From Pseudomonas gingeri (GTDB lineage: Bacteria > Pseudomonadota > Gammaproteobacteria > Pseudomonadales > Pseudomonadaceae), in the NCBI RefSeq assembly GCF_013385635.1, contig NZ_JACAPR010000008.1, forward strand, positions 186,001-250,000: 64,000 nucleotides of DNA. The letters run 5' to 3'. The notes under the pieces are model-generated. The model worked only from the letters and a program-made list of their open reading frames with translations, was not told the origin of the DNA and did no database searches. This document shows, in pieces, positions 1-8,561 of this stretch. Numbering within the stretch: position 1 is the stretch's first letter; each line of letters opens with the position of its first letter. The position numbers and the translations under genes are program-made.

Positions 1-193
1 GGTCAGCGAGGAACTGGCACGGGGCGAATTGACCTTGCTGGCGCTGGAAGTGCGCCCGCCGAACCTGGAAGTGGTGGTGTCCTGGCGGGTCGGCGTGGAG
101 TTGGTGGAGGAGATTGTCGCGCTGTGCCAGAAGGTCCTGCACAGCTACGCCGGCAAGGTCGGGGAACAGTACGTGGTGCTGAGCAAGGCCTAG
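1..193 (+). CDS. LysR-type regulator, C-terminal end (partial)
   Basis: An open frame enters from the left edge (first full codon at base 2) and stops with TAG at 191-193, giving the last 63 residues of a protein. The pattern of alternating short beta strands and a final amphipathic helix (LEVVVSWRVG..VELVEEIVALCQKVL) resembles the end of a LysR effector-binding domain, where the last strand and helix pack on the periplasmic-binding-protein-like fold. The DNA-binding half lies outside the window, so family assignment is an inference from a short tail. Nothing can be said about its target. Confidence 0.45.
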   Translation, partial: VSEELARGELTLLALEVRPPNLEVVVSWRVGVELVEEIVALCQKVLHSYAGKVGEQYVVLSKA

Positions 194-207
194 CCCCCCA
201 CAGGACT

Positions 208-318
208 GATCGTCCCCACGCTCTGCGTGGGAATGCCGCCCGTGACGCTCCGCGTCACCCGCAGAGCGGACGCGGAGCGTCCAACGAGGCGTTCCCACGC
301 TGGAGCGTGGGAACGATC
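208..318. repeat. ~110-bp multi-hairpin intergenic repeat, copy 1
   Basis: The element begins and ends with GATCGT/ACGATC and contains three palindromic blocks: an outer block around CCCACGCTCTGCGTGGG, an inner pair around GACGCTCCGCGTC and GGACGCGGAGCGTCC, and a final block CGTTCCCACGCTGGAGCGTGGGAACG. The same architecture recurs at 14469-14598 (same orientation) and 37380-37487 (opposite orientation). Each copy lies immediately after a gene's 3' end. It is probably a non-autonomous palindromic repeat family of Pseudomonas that may also act as a transcription terminator or mRNA stabiliser. Confidence 0.8.
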
Positions 319-336
319 AATTCATTGTGGGAGCGG

Positions 337-870
337 TTACCAGCCCCGCTCCCGCCGCGCCAGGCGCTCACGCTGGCGCTTGCCGCCGAGCACGACCCAA
401 TCCACCAGCCGGAAGAAACCTTCGATGACGAAGGAGAACAGCAGCGCCGCGCCCATGGCCCAGCCGATCGCTTCGGGCGACAGCAGCACCTGATAGGTGT
501 AGCCCTGCAGGGTTTCCTGGCGGATCGCCGGGTCCGCCGCATACGCCACCTGCAACGCGCGCTTGTACCAGGGCCCCTGCATCGCCTGGAACTGGTCATC
601 GAGCAGGCGCTGGCGATTGAGCAAGGTGCCGAGGCTGTCGGCATCGCTGCGGAATACCGGGTCGTCACTGGCGCGATAGTGCGCCACCAACGCCTGCAGA
701 TCGCCCTTGAAGAATTGCTCGGCGGTCTTCTGGAAGCCCTGCAGACCGGTCTGCGCCTCGATCAGATGCGCCTCGACCCGCTTGGCGTAGTCGTTGATGA
801 AGCCCGGCACCTGGACGCCGATCAACAGCCCCAGGGTAAACAGTATCAGCCGCAGGTAACTCAACCACAT
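337..870 (-). CDS. DUF2937 family membrane protein
   Basis: This 177-residue protein has an N-terminal membrane segment (about residues 5-22, LRLILFTLGLLIGVQVPGF), a central soluble helical stretch rich in Gln and charged residues, and a second hydrophobic segment near residues 132-160 (IGWAMGAALLFSFVIEGFF) followed by a basic tail. This two-helix hairpin topology with a large helical loop matches the DUF2937 family, whose function is unknown. It sits 11 bases after the stop of the amidotransferase gene on the same strand, so the two are probably co-transcribed. Confidence 0.8.
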   Translation of the reverse strand: MWLSYLRLILFTLGLLIGVQVPGFINDYAKRVEAHLIEAQTGLQGFQKTAEQFFKGDLQALVAHYRASDDPVFRSDADSLGTLLNRQRLLDDQFQAMQGPWYKRALQVAYAADPAIRQETLQGYTYQVLLSPEAIGWAMGAALLFSFVIEGFFRLVDWVVLGGKRQRERLARRERGW

Positions 871-881
871 AACGGACGTCC

Positions 882-1658
882 TTATTCAGTCTGGCCCTGG
901 CTGACGCATTCACCGCGCCGCCACAGGCTCCATTGGCCCGGTTCGTAGCGGGTCCAGGTCTCGTTTTCGGTCAGGGGTTCGGTGGCGATCACCGTGACCA
1001 CGTCGTTGGGGGTAGTCTCGGCCTGGAAGTCGACGATCACATCGACATCCTTCAGCCGTGCCGGACCAAAGGGCGCACGGCGGGTAATCTGCGCCAGCTT
1101 GGTCGAGCAATAGCAGAACAGCCAGTCGCCGTCGCTGAGCAGGCAGTTGAACACCCCCTTGCCGCGATACTCGGCACAGGCCTGGACCAGAGACGGCAAC
1201 AACGCCTCCACCTCGACCGGCTCGGGGAACGCCTGGCGTACGCGATTGAGCAGGTCGCAGAAAGCCGCCTCGCTGTCGGTATCGCCGACCGGGCGATAAA
1301 AACTGCTCGGCGGCTGGAAGTCCGCCAACTGGCCGTTATGCGCGAAACACCAGTTGCGTCCCCACAGCTCGCGGACAAAGGGATGGGTGTTGGACAGGCA
1401 GACCTTGCCGACATTGGCCTGGCGGATATGCCCGATCACCACTTCGCTCTTGATCGGGTAACGCTGCACCAATTGCGCGACTTCCGATTCACAGCTCGCG
1501 GCCGGGTCCTGGAACAGGCGCAGCCCGCGACCTTCGTAGAACCCGATACCCCAGCCGTCGCGATGGGGACCGGTACGTCCACCACGCTGCATCAGCCCGG
1601 TAAAGCTGAAAACGATATCGGTCGGCACATTGGCGCTCATGCCCAACAATTCACACAT
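882..1658 (-). CDS. Class II glutamine amidotransferase, YafJ-like
   Basis: The 258-residue protein begins Met-Cys-Glu-Leu-Leu-Gly, so the Cys2 nucleophile of the Ntn-type glutaminase domain would be exposed once Met is removed. Conserved elements follow: HRDGWGIGFYEGRG near residue 32, GHIRQANVG near 96 and THPFVRELWGRNWCFAHNG near 111-129, the last forming the glutamine pocket. A lone glutaminase domain without a synthase partner is typical of the E. coli YafJ group, whose acceptor is not known to me. A GAGAG ribosome site lies about nine bases before the ATG. DUF2937 follows closely on the same strand. Confidence 0.88.
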   Translation of the reverse strand: MCELLGMSANVPTDIVFSFTGLMQRGGRTGPHRDGWGIGFYEGRGLRLFQDPAASCESEVAQLVQRYPIKSEVVIGHIRQANVGKVCLSNTHPFVRELWGRNWCFAHNGQLADFQPPSSFYRPVGDTDSEAAFCDLLNRVRQAFPEPVEVEALLPSLVQACAEYRGKGVFNCLLSDGDWLFCYCSTKLAQITRRAPFGPARLKDVDVIVDFQAETTPNDVVTVIATEPLTENETWTRYEPGQWSLWRRGECVSQGQTE

Positions 1659-1690
1659 GCTCGGACTCTCGCTTCAATGCAGGAACACGC

Positions 1691-2179
1691 TTACAAACGC
1701 GGCTCGACCCGTGGGCGACCGGCGCCAGCAGGAGGCGGCGGACGACGCGGGCGTTCCTGGCGATCCGGGGCGGCAAAAGGCTGGTCATCCGCCTCGACTT
1801 CAGCGCGAGCCGCGGCGGCAGCTGCCGACTGCAGCTTACGGGCCTTGCCGGCACGCTCGATCGGCCAACGGATCAGCACAAAGACCACATACACACCGAG
1901 GGCGATGATCAGATACATGAACAGGTCGGAGACCGCGCGCCAGGCGTTGTTGCCGACCTTGAACAACAGGTCGAGGGCGGTAATCGCGACGGCCGGGGCA
2001 AAGCGTTCCTTCACCGGGTCGAGAATGGTCGGGCTGAACAGCAGCACCGCCCCCACCACGCGCAGCGGTTCGCGCAACCAGCGCCAGGTCCAGCGGGTCA
2101 GGCGAAACCACACCAACAGGCAGCCCAAGGCGGCAAAGGCGTAGCAACCCCAGGCGATCAGATAGTCGTTCTCGGTCAT
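1691..2179 (-). CDS. Small membrane protein, conserved in Pseudomonas
   Basis: From the ATG at 2179 the product is 162 residues (MTENDYLIAWGCYAFAALG...). It has three hydrophobic segments at about residues 7-24, 40-60 and 85-108, then a hydrophilic tail rich in Ala, Arg and Pro. An alternative in-frame ATG lies at 2188; neither has a convincing ribosome site. The frame stays open far upstream, but that extension is antisense to the oligopeptidase gene and has no protein-like character. Function is unknown. It is transcribed divergently from the oligopeptidase, with about 100 bases between the starts. Confidence 0.75.
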   Translation of the reverse strand: MTENDYLIAWGCYAFAALGCLLVWFRLTRWTWRWLREPLRVVGAVLLFSPTILDPVKERFAPAVAITALDLLFKVGNNAWRAVSDLFMYLIIALGVYVVFVLIRWPIERAGKARKLQSAAAAAARAEVEADDQPFAAPDRQERPRRPPPPAGAGRPRVEPRL

Positions 2180-2278
2180 GGTGTCCATGGCATGGCTGGC
2201 AATGAGGGGCTTATGATAACGGCTTTTCGCCGGTCCGGCTGCACCGCCGTCAGCGAACCTCAAGACAGAGAGTTGCCC

Positions 2279-4330
2279 ATGTCCCGCAAAGCCACCGTCA
2301 GCAGTGCCCCGATTGCCCACAAAGGCCCAGGCCCGGATCCCTATGCCTGGTTGCAGGAACGTGACAGCGCGGCGGTACTCGACTACCTCAAGGCCGAAAA
2401 CAGCTACCAGGAAGCACAACTGGCCGACCAGGCCGAGCTGCGTGAAAGCCTGTTCGAAGAGATCAAGGGGCGGATTCTCGAGACCGACCTGTCCCTGCCC
2501 TCGCCCTGGGGCCCGTTCCTCTACTACACCCGCACCACCGCCGGTGACGAGTACGCCCGCCACTATCGCTGCCCGCGCCCGACCGATGACAGCCTGACGG
2601 TCGATGAGAACGCCGAGGAGCTGCTGCTCGATCCCAATGTGCTGGCCAATGGCGGCTTCTTTTCCCTTGGTACCTTCAGCATCAGCCCGGACCACCAGCG
2701 CCTGGCCTACAGCCTCGACACCACCGGCGAAGAGGTCTACCAGCTGTACGTCAAGGAATTGGCCAGCGGCCAACTGATCGAACTGCCCTTCGAGGATTGC
2801 GACGGCAGCATGACCTGGGCCAACGACAGCCGCACGCTGTTCTTCGGCGAACTGGACGACACCCACCGCCCGCACAAGCTGTATCGCCATACTCTCGGCG
2901 AAGCGGCTGCCGAAGCCGTGCTGCACGAGCCCGACGGGCGATTTTTCCTGCATTGCTATCGCAGCAGCTCCGAACGGCAACTGGTGGTGCTGCTCAACAG
3001 CAAGACCACCAGCGAAGCCTGGGTGCTCGACGCCGATACCCCGGACCAGGCCTTCACCTGCCTGGCGGCACGGGTCGAAGGCCATGAGTATTTCGTCGAC
3101 CACGGCCGGTACGAGGATCAGTGGCGCTGGTTTATCCGCAGCAACCAGGACGGCATCAACTTCGCCCTGTTCCAGGCCGCGGACGACGGCGTGCCCCGGC
3201 GCGAAGACTGGCAGCGGCTGATTGCGCACAATGACCAGGTGATGCTCGAAGGCCTGACCCTGAACGCCCGTGCCCTGTGCCTGAGCCTGCGCGAAGGTGG
3301 CCTGCCGATCATCGAAGTGCACCCCGAGGGGTTGCCGGTCTATCGCGTGCAACTGCCGGATGCCGCCTACAGCCTCTACGTGCAGGACAGCCTGGAGTTC
3401 CACAGCGAGCGAATCCGCCTGCGCTACGAAGCCCTCAACCGCCCGGCCCAGGTCCGTCAGCTAAACCTCGCCGACGGTGAGCAGAAAGTCCTCAAGGAAA
3501 CCCCGGTGCTCGGCCCGTTCGATGCCGACGCCTACGTCAGCCAGCGCCTGTGGGCGACCGCGCCGGACGGTACACAGGTGCCGATCAGCCTGGTGGTCAA
3601 GCGCGAACTGCAGGGCCAGGCCACCCCGCTCTACCTCTATGGTTATGGCGCCTATGGCGAAAGCCTCGACCCCTGGTTCTCCCATGCCCGCCTGAGCCTG
3701 CTGGAGCGCGGGGTGGCCTTTGCCATCGCCCATGTGCGTGGCGGCGGCGAGCTGGGCGAAGTCTGGTATCGCGCCGGCAAGCAGGAACACAAGCAAAACA
3801 CTTTCAGTGACTTTATCGCCTGCGCCGAACACCTGATCGCCAACGGCCTGACCACCTCGAAGCAATTGGCAATCAGTGGCGGCAGCGCCGGTGGCCTGCT
3901 GATCGGCGCGGTGCTCAACCAGCGTCCGGAGCTGTTCCAGGCGGCGATTGCCGAAGTGCCGTTCGTCGATGTGTTGAACACCATGCTCGACCCCGACCTG
4001 CCGTTGACCGTCACCGAGTACGACGAGTGGGGCAACCCGCAGGAGCCCGAGGTGTACGCGCGGATCAAGGCCTATGCGCCTTACGAGAACGTCAGCGCCC
4101 AGGCCTATCCGGCGACACTGGTGATTGCCGGCTACAACGACAGTCGCGTGCAATACTGGGAAGCGGCCAAGTGGGTGGCAAAATTGCGGGCCACCCGCAC
4201 CGATGAACATCTACTCTTGCTCAAGACCGAACTGGGCGCCGGCCATGGCGGCATGAGCGGGCGCTACCAGGGATTACGTGACGTAGCCCTCGAATATGGC
4301 TTTGTCTTCAAGGTTCTCGGCATTGCCTGA
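2279..4330 (+). CDS. S9 family oligopeptidase (oligopeptidase B-like)
   Basis: This 683-residue protein has the two-part design of prolyl oligopeptidases: an N-terminal seven-bladed propeller (about residues 70-400) and a C-terminal alpha/beta hydrolase domain. The YGYGAYG turn precedes the nucleophile Ser536 in GGSAGG; the other triad members are Asp621 (GYNDSRV) and His656 (GAGHGG). Spacing and length match protease II (OpdB, about 686 residues), which cleaves short peptides after basic residues in the cytoplasm. I chose ATG 2279, preceded by a GAGAG site; an in-frame ATG at 2192 would add 29 residues with no family character. Confidence 0.9.
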   Translation: MSRKATVSSAPIAHKGPGPDPYAWLQERDSAAVLDYLKAENSYQEAQLADQAELRESLFEEIKGRILETDLSLPSPWGPFLYYTRTTAGDEYARHYRCPRPTDDSLTVDENAEELLLDPNVLANGGFFSLGTFSISPDHQRLAYSLDTTGEEVYQLYVKELASGQLIELPFEDCDGSMTWANDSRTLFFGELDDTHRPHKLYRHTLGEAAAEAVLHEPDGRFFLHCYRSSSERQLVVLLNSKTTSEAWVLDADTPDQAFTCLAARVEGHEYFVDHGRYEDQWRWFIRSNQDGINFALFQAADDGVPRREDWQRLIAHNDQVMLEGLTLNARALCLSLREGGLPIIEVHPEGLPVYRVQLPDAAYSLYVQDSLEFHSERIRLRYEALNRPAQVRQLNLADGEQKVLKETPVLGPFDADAYVSQRLWATAPDGTQVPISLVVKRELQGQATPLYLYGYGAYGESLDPWFSHARLSLLERGVAFAIAHVRGGGELGEVWYRAGKQEHKQNTFSDFIACAEHLIANGLTTSKQLAISGGSAGGLLIGAVLNQRPELFQAAIAEVPFVDVLNTMLDPDLPLTVTEYDEWGNPQEPEVYARIKAYAPYENVSAQAYPATLVIAGYNDSRVQYWEAAKWVAKLRATRTDEHLLLLKTELGAGHGGMSGRYQGLRDVALEYGFVFKVLGIA

Positions 4331-4419
4331 GGAACTCTGCCCGGCGGCCTTGTCTTAACTCTGGGCCAACGGGTCTCGAAACCCGCAAAGAACAGGCAAA
4401 CAAGAACAGATCGTGAACC

Positions 4420-4893
4420 ATGCCAGAACCGACCTTACTGAATAACGAAATTCGCGACATGCTGATGGACTGCGGTCTGTTCAACCAGCTGCTGCCGGCC
4501 GACTGCCAGGCGGCGGCCGGCTATTTCAGCATCAGCACCATTGGCAAGGGCGAGGCGATCTTCCACGAGGGCGATGCCGGCACTTTCATGTGCATCATCC
4601 ATTACGGCAGCGTCAATGTGCAGAAGAACAACGACGCCGGCCAGCCGGTGGTGATCGCCACCTTGCGCGCCGGCCGGGCCTTCGGCGAAATGGCGGTGCT
4701 CGATGGTGAGCGGCGCTCGGCCAGTTGCGTCGCCGCCACCGACTGCCAACTGTTGAACCTGGGCAAGGACTCCCTGGAAAAGATGCTCAACGACGCCCCG
4801 AAAATCGCCGCCAAGATCATTCGCGCCATCGCCATCGCGCTGTCGAAACGCCTGCGCATGGCCGACGGACAGTTGCTCTCGCAACAGATCTAG
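4420..4893 (+). CDS. Cyclic nucleotide-binding domain protein
   Basis: The 157-residue protein is essentially one cNMP-binding beta barrel with its flanking helices. It shows GEAIFHEGDAGTFMCIIHYGSVNV near residues 47-70 and the phosphate-binding cassette FGEMAVLDGERRSASCVA near 88-105, with the Glu and Arg expected of a ligand-competent pocket. There is no DNA-binding helix-turn-helix, so unlike Crp it cannot act directly as a transcription factor. Its partner is unknown. Its TAG stop overlaps the stop of the convergent gene within a single CTAG. Confidence 0.85.
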   Translation: MPEPTLLNNEIRDMLMDCGLFNQLLPADCQAAAGYFSISTIGKGEAIFHEGDAGTFMCIIHYGSVNVQKNNDAGQPVVIATLRAGRAFGEMAVLDGERRSASCVAATDCQLLNLGKDSLEKMLNDAPKIAAKIIRAIAIALSKRLRMADGQLLSQQI

Positions 4894-5156
4894 CTGGAGA
4901 TCGGCTTGGCCTTGTCGTTCTGCTCCAGGCCCGGCAGCGTCTGGTCCTTGGGCGGTGACGGCAGCTCGATGCTGGGCAAGGGTTCGCCGGGCTTGGGCGG
5001 CGTACGCGGCGTGACCTGAGGATACGGCGTTGGAGTCGCCGTGCCGGGGGAGCCCGGGGTCGGTGTCACCGGTACCGGCGACAACTCTTCGGCCTGTACC
5101 GCGGTAAACGTCAACGCGGACAGCACAATGCCCGTTAGAATGGTGCCCTTGATCAT
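4890..5156 (-). CDS. Small proline-rich exported protein
   Basis: An 88-residue protein with a clear signal peptide (MIKGTILTGIVLSALTFTAVQA, cleavage likely after residue 22) followed by a mature part that is almost entirely Pro/Thr/Ser/Gly (VTPTPGSPGTATPTPYP...). It is probably a periplasmic or surface-associated, largely disordered peptide. No recognised domain is present and I cannot assign a function. It converges on the cNMP-binding gene, sharing a CTAG in which both stop codons are read on opposite strands. A 20-bp tandem duplication covers its start region. Confidence 0.7.
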   Translation of the reverse strand: MIKGTILTGIVLSALTFTAVQAEELSPVPVTPTPGSPGTATPTPYPQVTPRTPPKPGEPLPSIELPSPPKDQTLPGLEQNDKAKPISS

Positions 5157-5187
5157 AAAATAATGCTCTTGATCATCAAATAATGCC
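5148..5187. repeat. 20-bp tandem duplication at a gene start
   Basis: CTTGATCATAAAATAATG (5148-5165) is repeated with one change at 5168-5185, period 20. The first copy contains the initiation codon of the small exported protein (ATG on the minus strand at 5154-5156). A third partial echo (TCATCAAATAA) follows near 5209. It looks like replication slippage and may affect the leader or ribosome site. Confidence 0.7.
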
Positions 5188-5293
5188 TTTCAATAGAATC
5201 GCGTCTTTCATCAAATAACCGCGCAGCCACATCGATCAGTCTGCTATCAGGCTACTCGCAACGCGACCATTTTGCCCCCCTAATGAGATTTCC

Positions 5294-5980
5294 ATGAAAC
5301 GTTTCGTTCTGCTCGACACCACACCGATTCCCGAAAACGGCGGTGCCCTGTGCCTGTTCGAGTATGGCGAGGACTTCGTGATCAAGATCCAGGGCGGCGA
5401 CGGCGGGCAATTGATGAACACCCGCATGCACGGTTCCGAAGATGCCCTGGCCGAGATTCCCTGCCGCAAGGTCGCCGGCCGGCCGCAGTCGCGGGTGCTG
5501 ATCGGTGGCCTGGGCATGGGCTTTACCCTGGCCTCGGCGCTCAAGCACCTGGGCAAGACCGCCGAAGTGGTGGTCGCCGAACTGGTACCGGGCGTGGTCG
5601 AGTGGAACCGCGGCCCGCTCGGTGAAAAGGCCGGGCGCCCGCTGGACGATTCACGCACGGTGATCCGCATGGAAGACGTGGCCAAGGTGCTGCAGGCCGA
5701 GCCCAATGGCTTCGATGCGATCATGCTCGATGTCGACAACGGCCCCGAAGGCCTGACCCAGAAGGCCAACAGCTGGCTCTACTCGGCCGGCGGCCTGAGC
5801 GCCTGTGCCAAGGCCCTGCGGCCCAAGGGCGTGCTGGCGGTGTGGTCGGCCAGTGCCGACAGCCATTTCTCCGACAAGCTGCGCAAGGCCGGCTTCAAGG
5901 CCGAGGAAGTCCAGGTCTATGCCCACGGCAACAAGGGCACGCGTCATACCATCTGGATCGCCGAGAAGCTCAAGAACTGA
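5294..5980 (+). CDS. Spermidine synthase-like SAM-dependent enzyme
   Basis: This 228-residue protein has a Rossmann fold with an SAM/dcSAM-type glycine motif (VLIGGLGMGFTL near residue 68), an acidic strand end (VVVAELVPGVVEW near 91) and a later IMLDVDNGPEG. The order matches spermidine synthase-like methyltransferases, but the protein is shorter than true SpeE and lacks the N-terminal beta domain, so polyamine synthesis is not assured. It stands alone on the plus strand, 50 bases before yajD, with which it may share a transcript. Confidence 0.75.
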   Translation: MKRFVLLDTTPIPENGGALCLFEYGEDFVIKIQGGDGGQLMNTRMHGSEDALAEIPCRKVAGRPQSRVLIGGLGMGFTLASALKHLGKTAEVVVAELVPGVVEWNRGPLGEKAGRPLDDSRTVIRMEDVAKVLQAEPNGFDAIMLDVDNGPEGLTQKANSWLYSAGGLSACAKALRPKGVLAVWSASADSHFSDKLRKAGFKAEEVQVYAHGNKGTRHTIWIAEKLKN

Positions 5981-6030
5981 GCTAAACTTTGCCGCATAAC
6001 CGTCATTAACCTATTCGACAAGGTGAACCC

Positions 6031-6405
6031 ATGAGTTCGGCCAACCCACCCTCCCATACCGCCAAGCTGGATCGCATCCTGGCCGATGCGAAACGCGATA
6101 AAGAGATGGGCTATCGTGACAAGGCGCTGAAGATGTACCCCCACGTCTGCGGTCGCTGCGCCCGTGAATTTTCCGGCAAGCGCCTGAGCGAACTGACCGT
6201 GCACCATCGCGACCACAACCATGACAACAACCCGCAGGACGGTTCCAACTGGGAACTGCTCTGCCTGTTCTGCCATGACAACGAGCACTCGCGCTACACC
6301 GACCAGCAGTACTTCGGCGACAGCTCGCTGAGCAGCCCGAAGATCGCCAAGGCCACCCACAACCCGTTCGCGGCGCTGGCCGGGCTGATGAAGAAAGACG
6401 AGTAG
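6031..6405 (+). CDS. yajD: YajD-like HNH nuclease
   Basis: The 124-residue protein carries a compact HNH module: a zinc-type Cys pair (HVCGRCAREF near residues 36-45), the HHRDHNHDNNP stretch near 62-72 that supplies catalytic and metal-binding histidines, the NWEL asparagine, and a second Cys/His cluster (LCLFCHDNEHSRY). This layout and length match E. coli YajD, a stand-alone HNH protein of unsettled role. Start ATG 6031 is preceded by AAGGTGA. Confidence 0.88.
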   Translation: MSSANPPSHTAKLDRILADAKRDKEMGYRDKALKMYPHVCGRCAREFSGKRLSELTVHHRDHNHDNNPQDGSNWELLCLFCHDNEHSRYTDQQYFGDSSLSSPKIAKATHNPFAALAGLMKKDE

Positions 6406-6416
6406 AACGGCTGCAC

Positions 6417-8348
6417 CTAGACCGTAAAGCGCTGGACCAGCACGCTGAGATCACAGCCCAGGCGCGACAGCTCGAGGCTTGCCGTTGCCGTACGAGCGGT
6501 CGATTGCGCCGACTCGTCGGCGATATCGCGCACGCGGGCGAGGTTACCGCTGATCTGTTCGCACGCACGGGTTTGCTGATCGGCGGCCGTGGCAATCTGT
6601 GAGTTCATCGACTGGATCAGCGACACCGACTGACGGATCTCACTGAGCACGCCACCGGCCTCGCGCGCCAGGGCCACACTGGACAGGCTCATCTCCTGGC
6701 TCTGGCGCATGATCGCCGTGGCCTGCTCGGTGCCGCCATGCAAGGCCGCGATCAGCCCCTCGATCTCCTCGGTGGAGCGCTGTGTACGCTGGGCCAAGGC
6801 TCGTACCTCATCGGCCACCACCGCAAAACCCCGTCCCGCCTCGCCGGCACGCGCCGCTTCGATGGCCGCGTTGAGCGCCAGCAGATTGGTCTGCTCCGCC
6901 ACCTCGCGAATCACCCCGAAAACCCCGCCGATGCGTTCACCGTCCTCGCGCAAACGCGCCATGGCCAGGGCGGAGCGATCGACGTTGAGCACCAGGGCTT
7001 CAAAGTGCTCGATCGCCAGGGTCACCACACGATTGCCCTCGACACTGCGTTGCTCGGCCGCCTGCGCCGCTTGCGAAGCATGCTGGGCATTACGCGCGAC
7101 ATGCTGGGCGCTGTCGACCATCTCGCTCATGGCACCGGCCACCTCTTCGGTCTGCTGGCGCTGTTGCGAAACACCCGCGCTGCTGTGCGCCGTGACCGTC
7201 GACAAGCCTTCCGCGGCCTGGGTCAGTTGCCGCGTACCGTCGCCGATGCTGCCGATCAACTGCCGCAGGTGCCCGGCCATTTCCCGCGTGGCCGCCATCA
7301 TTTGTCCCAGTTCGTCGCGGCGGTGGCTTTCCAGGTTGCCAGTCAGGTCGCCCGCGGCGATCTGTCGGGCGAGGGCCAGGGTACGTTTGAGCGGTGGCAC
7401 GATCTGCCGCGTCATGCCCCAGGCCGACAACAAGCCCAGCAACAGCGCGAGAAAACCGGCCGCCAGCAACTCACCCCGGGCCATCCGCACATCGTCACCG
7501 CGCCCCAGCAGTTGCCGTTGATAGACCGCCGCGCTCAGTTGCTGCAGATCGCCGGCCTGCGCCAGCATCGCCTGCTTGGCCTGCTGGCTGTTGAGCACGC
7601 TGTCGCGAAAATCCACGACCCGGTCCTGGTAGGTCACCGCCGCCCGCAATGCTTCCAGCAATGGCGTTTGCAAGGCATCCCCCGGTAGCTGTCCGTACAG
7701 GTCGTTGCCCTGCACGCGAATCCGGTCGGCTATCTGCGAAACACGCACCTGCGCCTCGGGTTGCGGGTCGGCGATATACAGGCGCACCTGATCGCGCAGT
7801 TGCGCCATCAGCCATTGCAGTTCGACCACCGACTGCGCCTGGTCGATGGTCACCGCCGGGTCGCTGCGCATCTGTTGAAACAACTGGGTACGCAAACGCG
7901 TCAGTTGCTCGGCGATGTTCTCCATCACCGGCACCATGGCGGCTTCCGCGGCCCGGGCCTGACGCCGGGCCGCGACGAACTGGGCGAAACTCTGCTGATA
8001 AGTCCGTGCCACCTCGCGGATACGCGCCAGGGTTGCCTGGGCGTCGGTTTCCAGGCTCATTTGCAGCTTGTCGACCCCGGCATACAGCGCCTGCATCTGC
8101 CCGGCATAGGCGTCGACCGCCGAGCCCTGCCCGGTGCGATCGAATTCGTTTTCCTGCAAGCGCACGGCCGCGATCTGGGTGTCCAACGAGACGCTGTCCA
8201 CCAACGCCTCGCTGCGCATCGTCAGTTGCCCGATGCTGTACAGGGCGATGGCGGTGACCAGCGCGGTGAGCAGCAAGACGATGCCAAATCCCAGCGTCAG
8301 CTTGCGACGCACCGAAGCCCCCATCAACCAGTCGGCGACGCCATGCAT
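6417..8348 (-). CDS. Methyl-accepting chemotaxis protein
   Basis: A 643-residue chemoreceptor. TM1 spans about residues 17-39 and TM2 about 290-310, enclosing a ~250-residue all-helical periplasmic sensor. Its size fits the helical bimodular type found in McpS-like receptors of organic acids; that ligand class is an inference. A HAMP linker follows, then the cytoplasmic hairpin with the highly conserved tip [19 protein letters not shown] near 483-501. No C-terminal CheR-binding pentapeptide is seen. Start ATG 8348 has a GGAGAG site; the in-frame codon at 8426 would add 26 implausible residues. Confidence 0.92.
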   Translation of the reverse strand: MHGVADWLMGASVRRKLTLGFGIVLLLTALVTAIALYSIGQLTMRSEALVDSVSLDTQIAAVRLQENEFDRTGQGSAVDAYAGQMQALYAGVDKLQMSLETDAQATLARIREVARTYQQSFAQFVAARRQARAAEAAMVPVMENIAEQLTRLRTQLFQQMRSDPAVTIDQAQSVVELQWLMAQLRDQVRLYIADPQPEAQVRVSQIADRIRVQGNDLYGQLPGDALQTPLLEALRAAVTYQDRVVDFRDSVLNSQQAKQAMLAQAGDLQQLSAAVYQRQLLGRGDDVRMARGELLAAGFLALLLGLLSAWGMTRQIVPPLKRTLALARQIAAGDLTGNLESHRRDELGQMMAATREMAGHLRQLIGSIGDGTRQLTQAAEGLSTVTAHSSAGVSQQRQQTEEVAGAMSEMVDSAQHVARNAQHASQAAQAAEQRSVEGNRVVTLAIEHFEALVLNVDRSALAMARLREDGERIGGVFGVIREVAEQTNLLALNAAIEAARAGEAGRGFAVVADEVRALAQRTQRSTEEIEGLIAALHGGTEQATAIMRQSQEMSLSSVALAREAGGVLSEIRQSVSLIQSMNSQIATAADQQTRACEQISGNLARVRDIADESAQSTARTATASLELSRLGCDLSVLVQRFTV

Positions 8349-8561
8349 AACGAACTCTCCTGTGAGGCCGGCAGCCGGCCGAGGCAATGAGCAAAACACC
8401 TTGAGGCACTTTGATATCGCTGGCATTCTAAATCGATCGCTCTAAAACACAAGATCAAGATTTTTTCAATCCGCTGTAATTTAAAGCCCTTCGGCGTCTC
8501 AACAGGGCGAAGTGCCATTACGCACGCTTTCTTCCTTGCTTCCGTCACGAGAGCGCCTTCG

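Noticed and set aside
1691..3403. 570-codon minus-strand reading frame
   Set aside because: Only its last 162 codons (from 2179) look like a protein; the rest is antisense to the oligopeptidase gene and reflects GC-rich codon bias.
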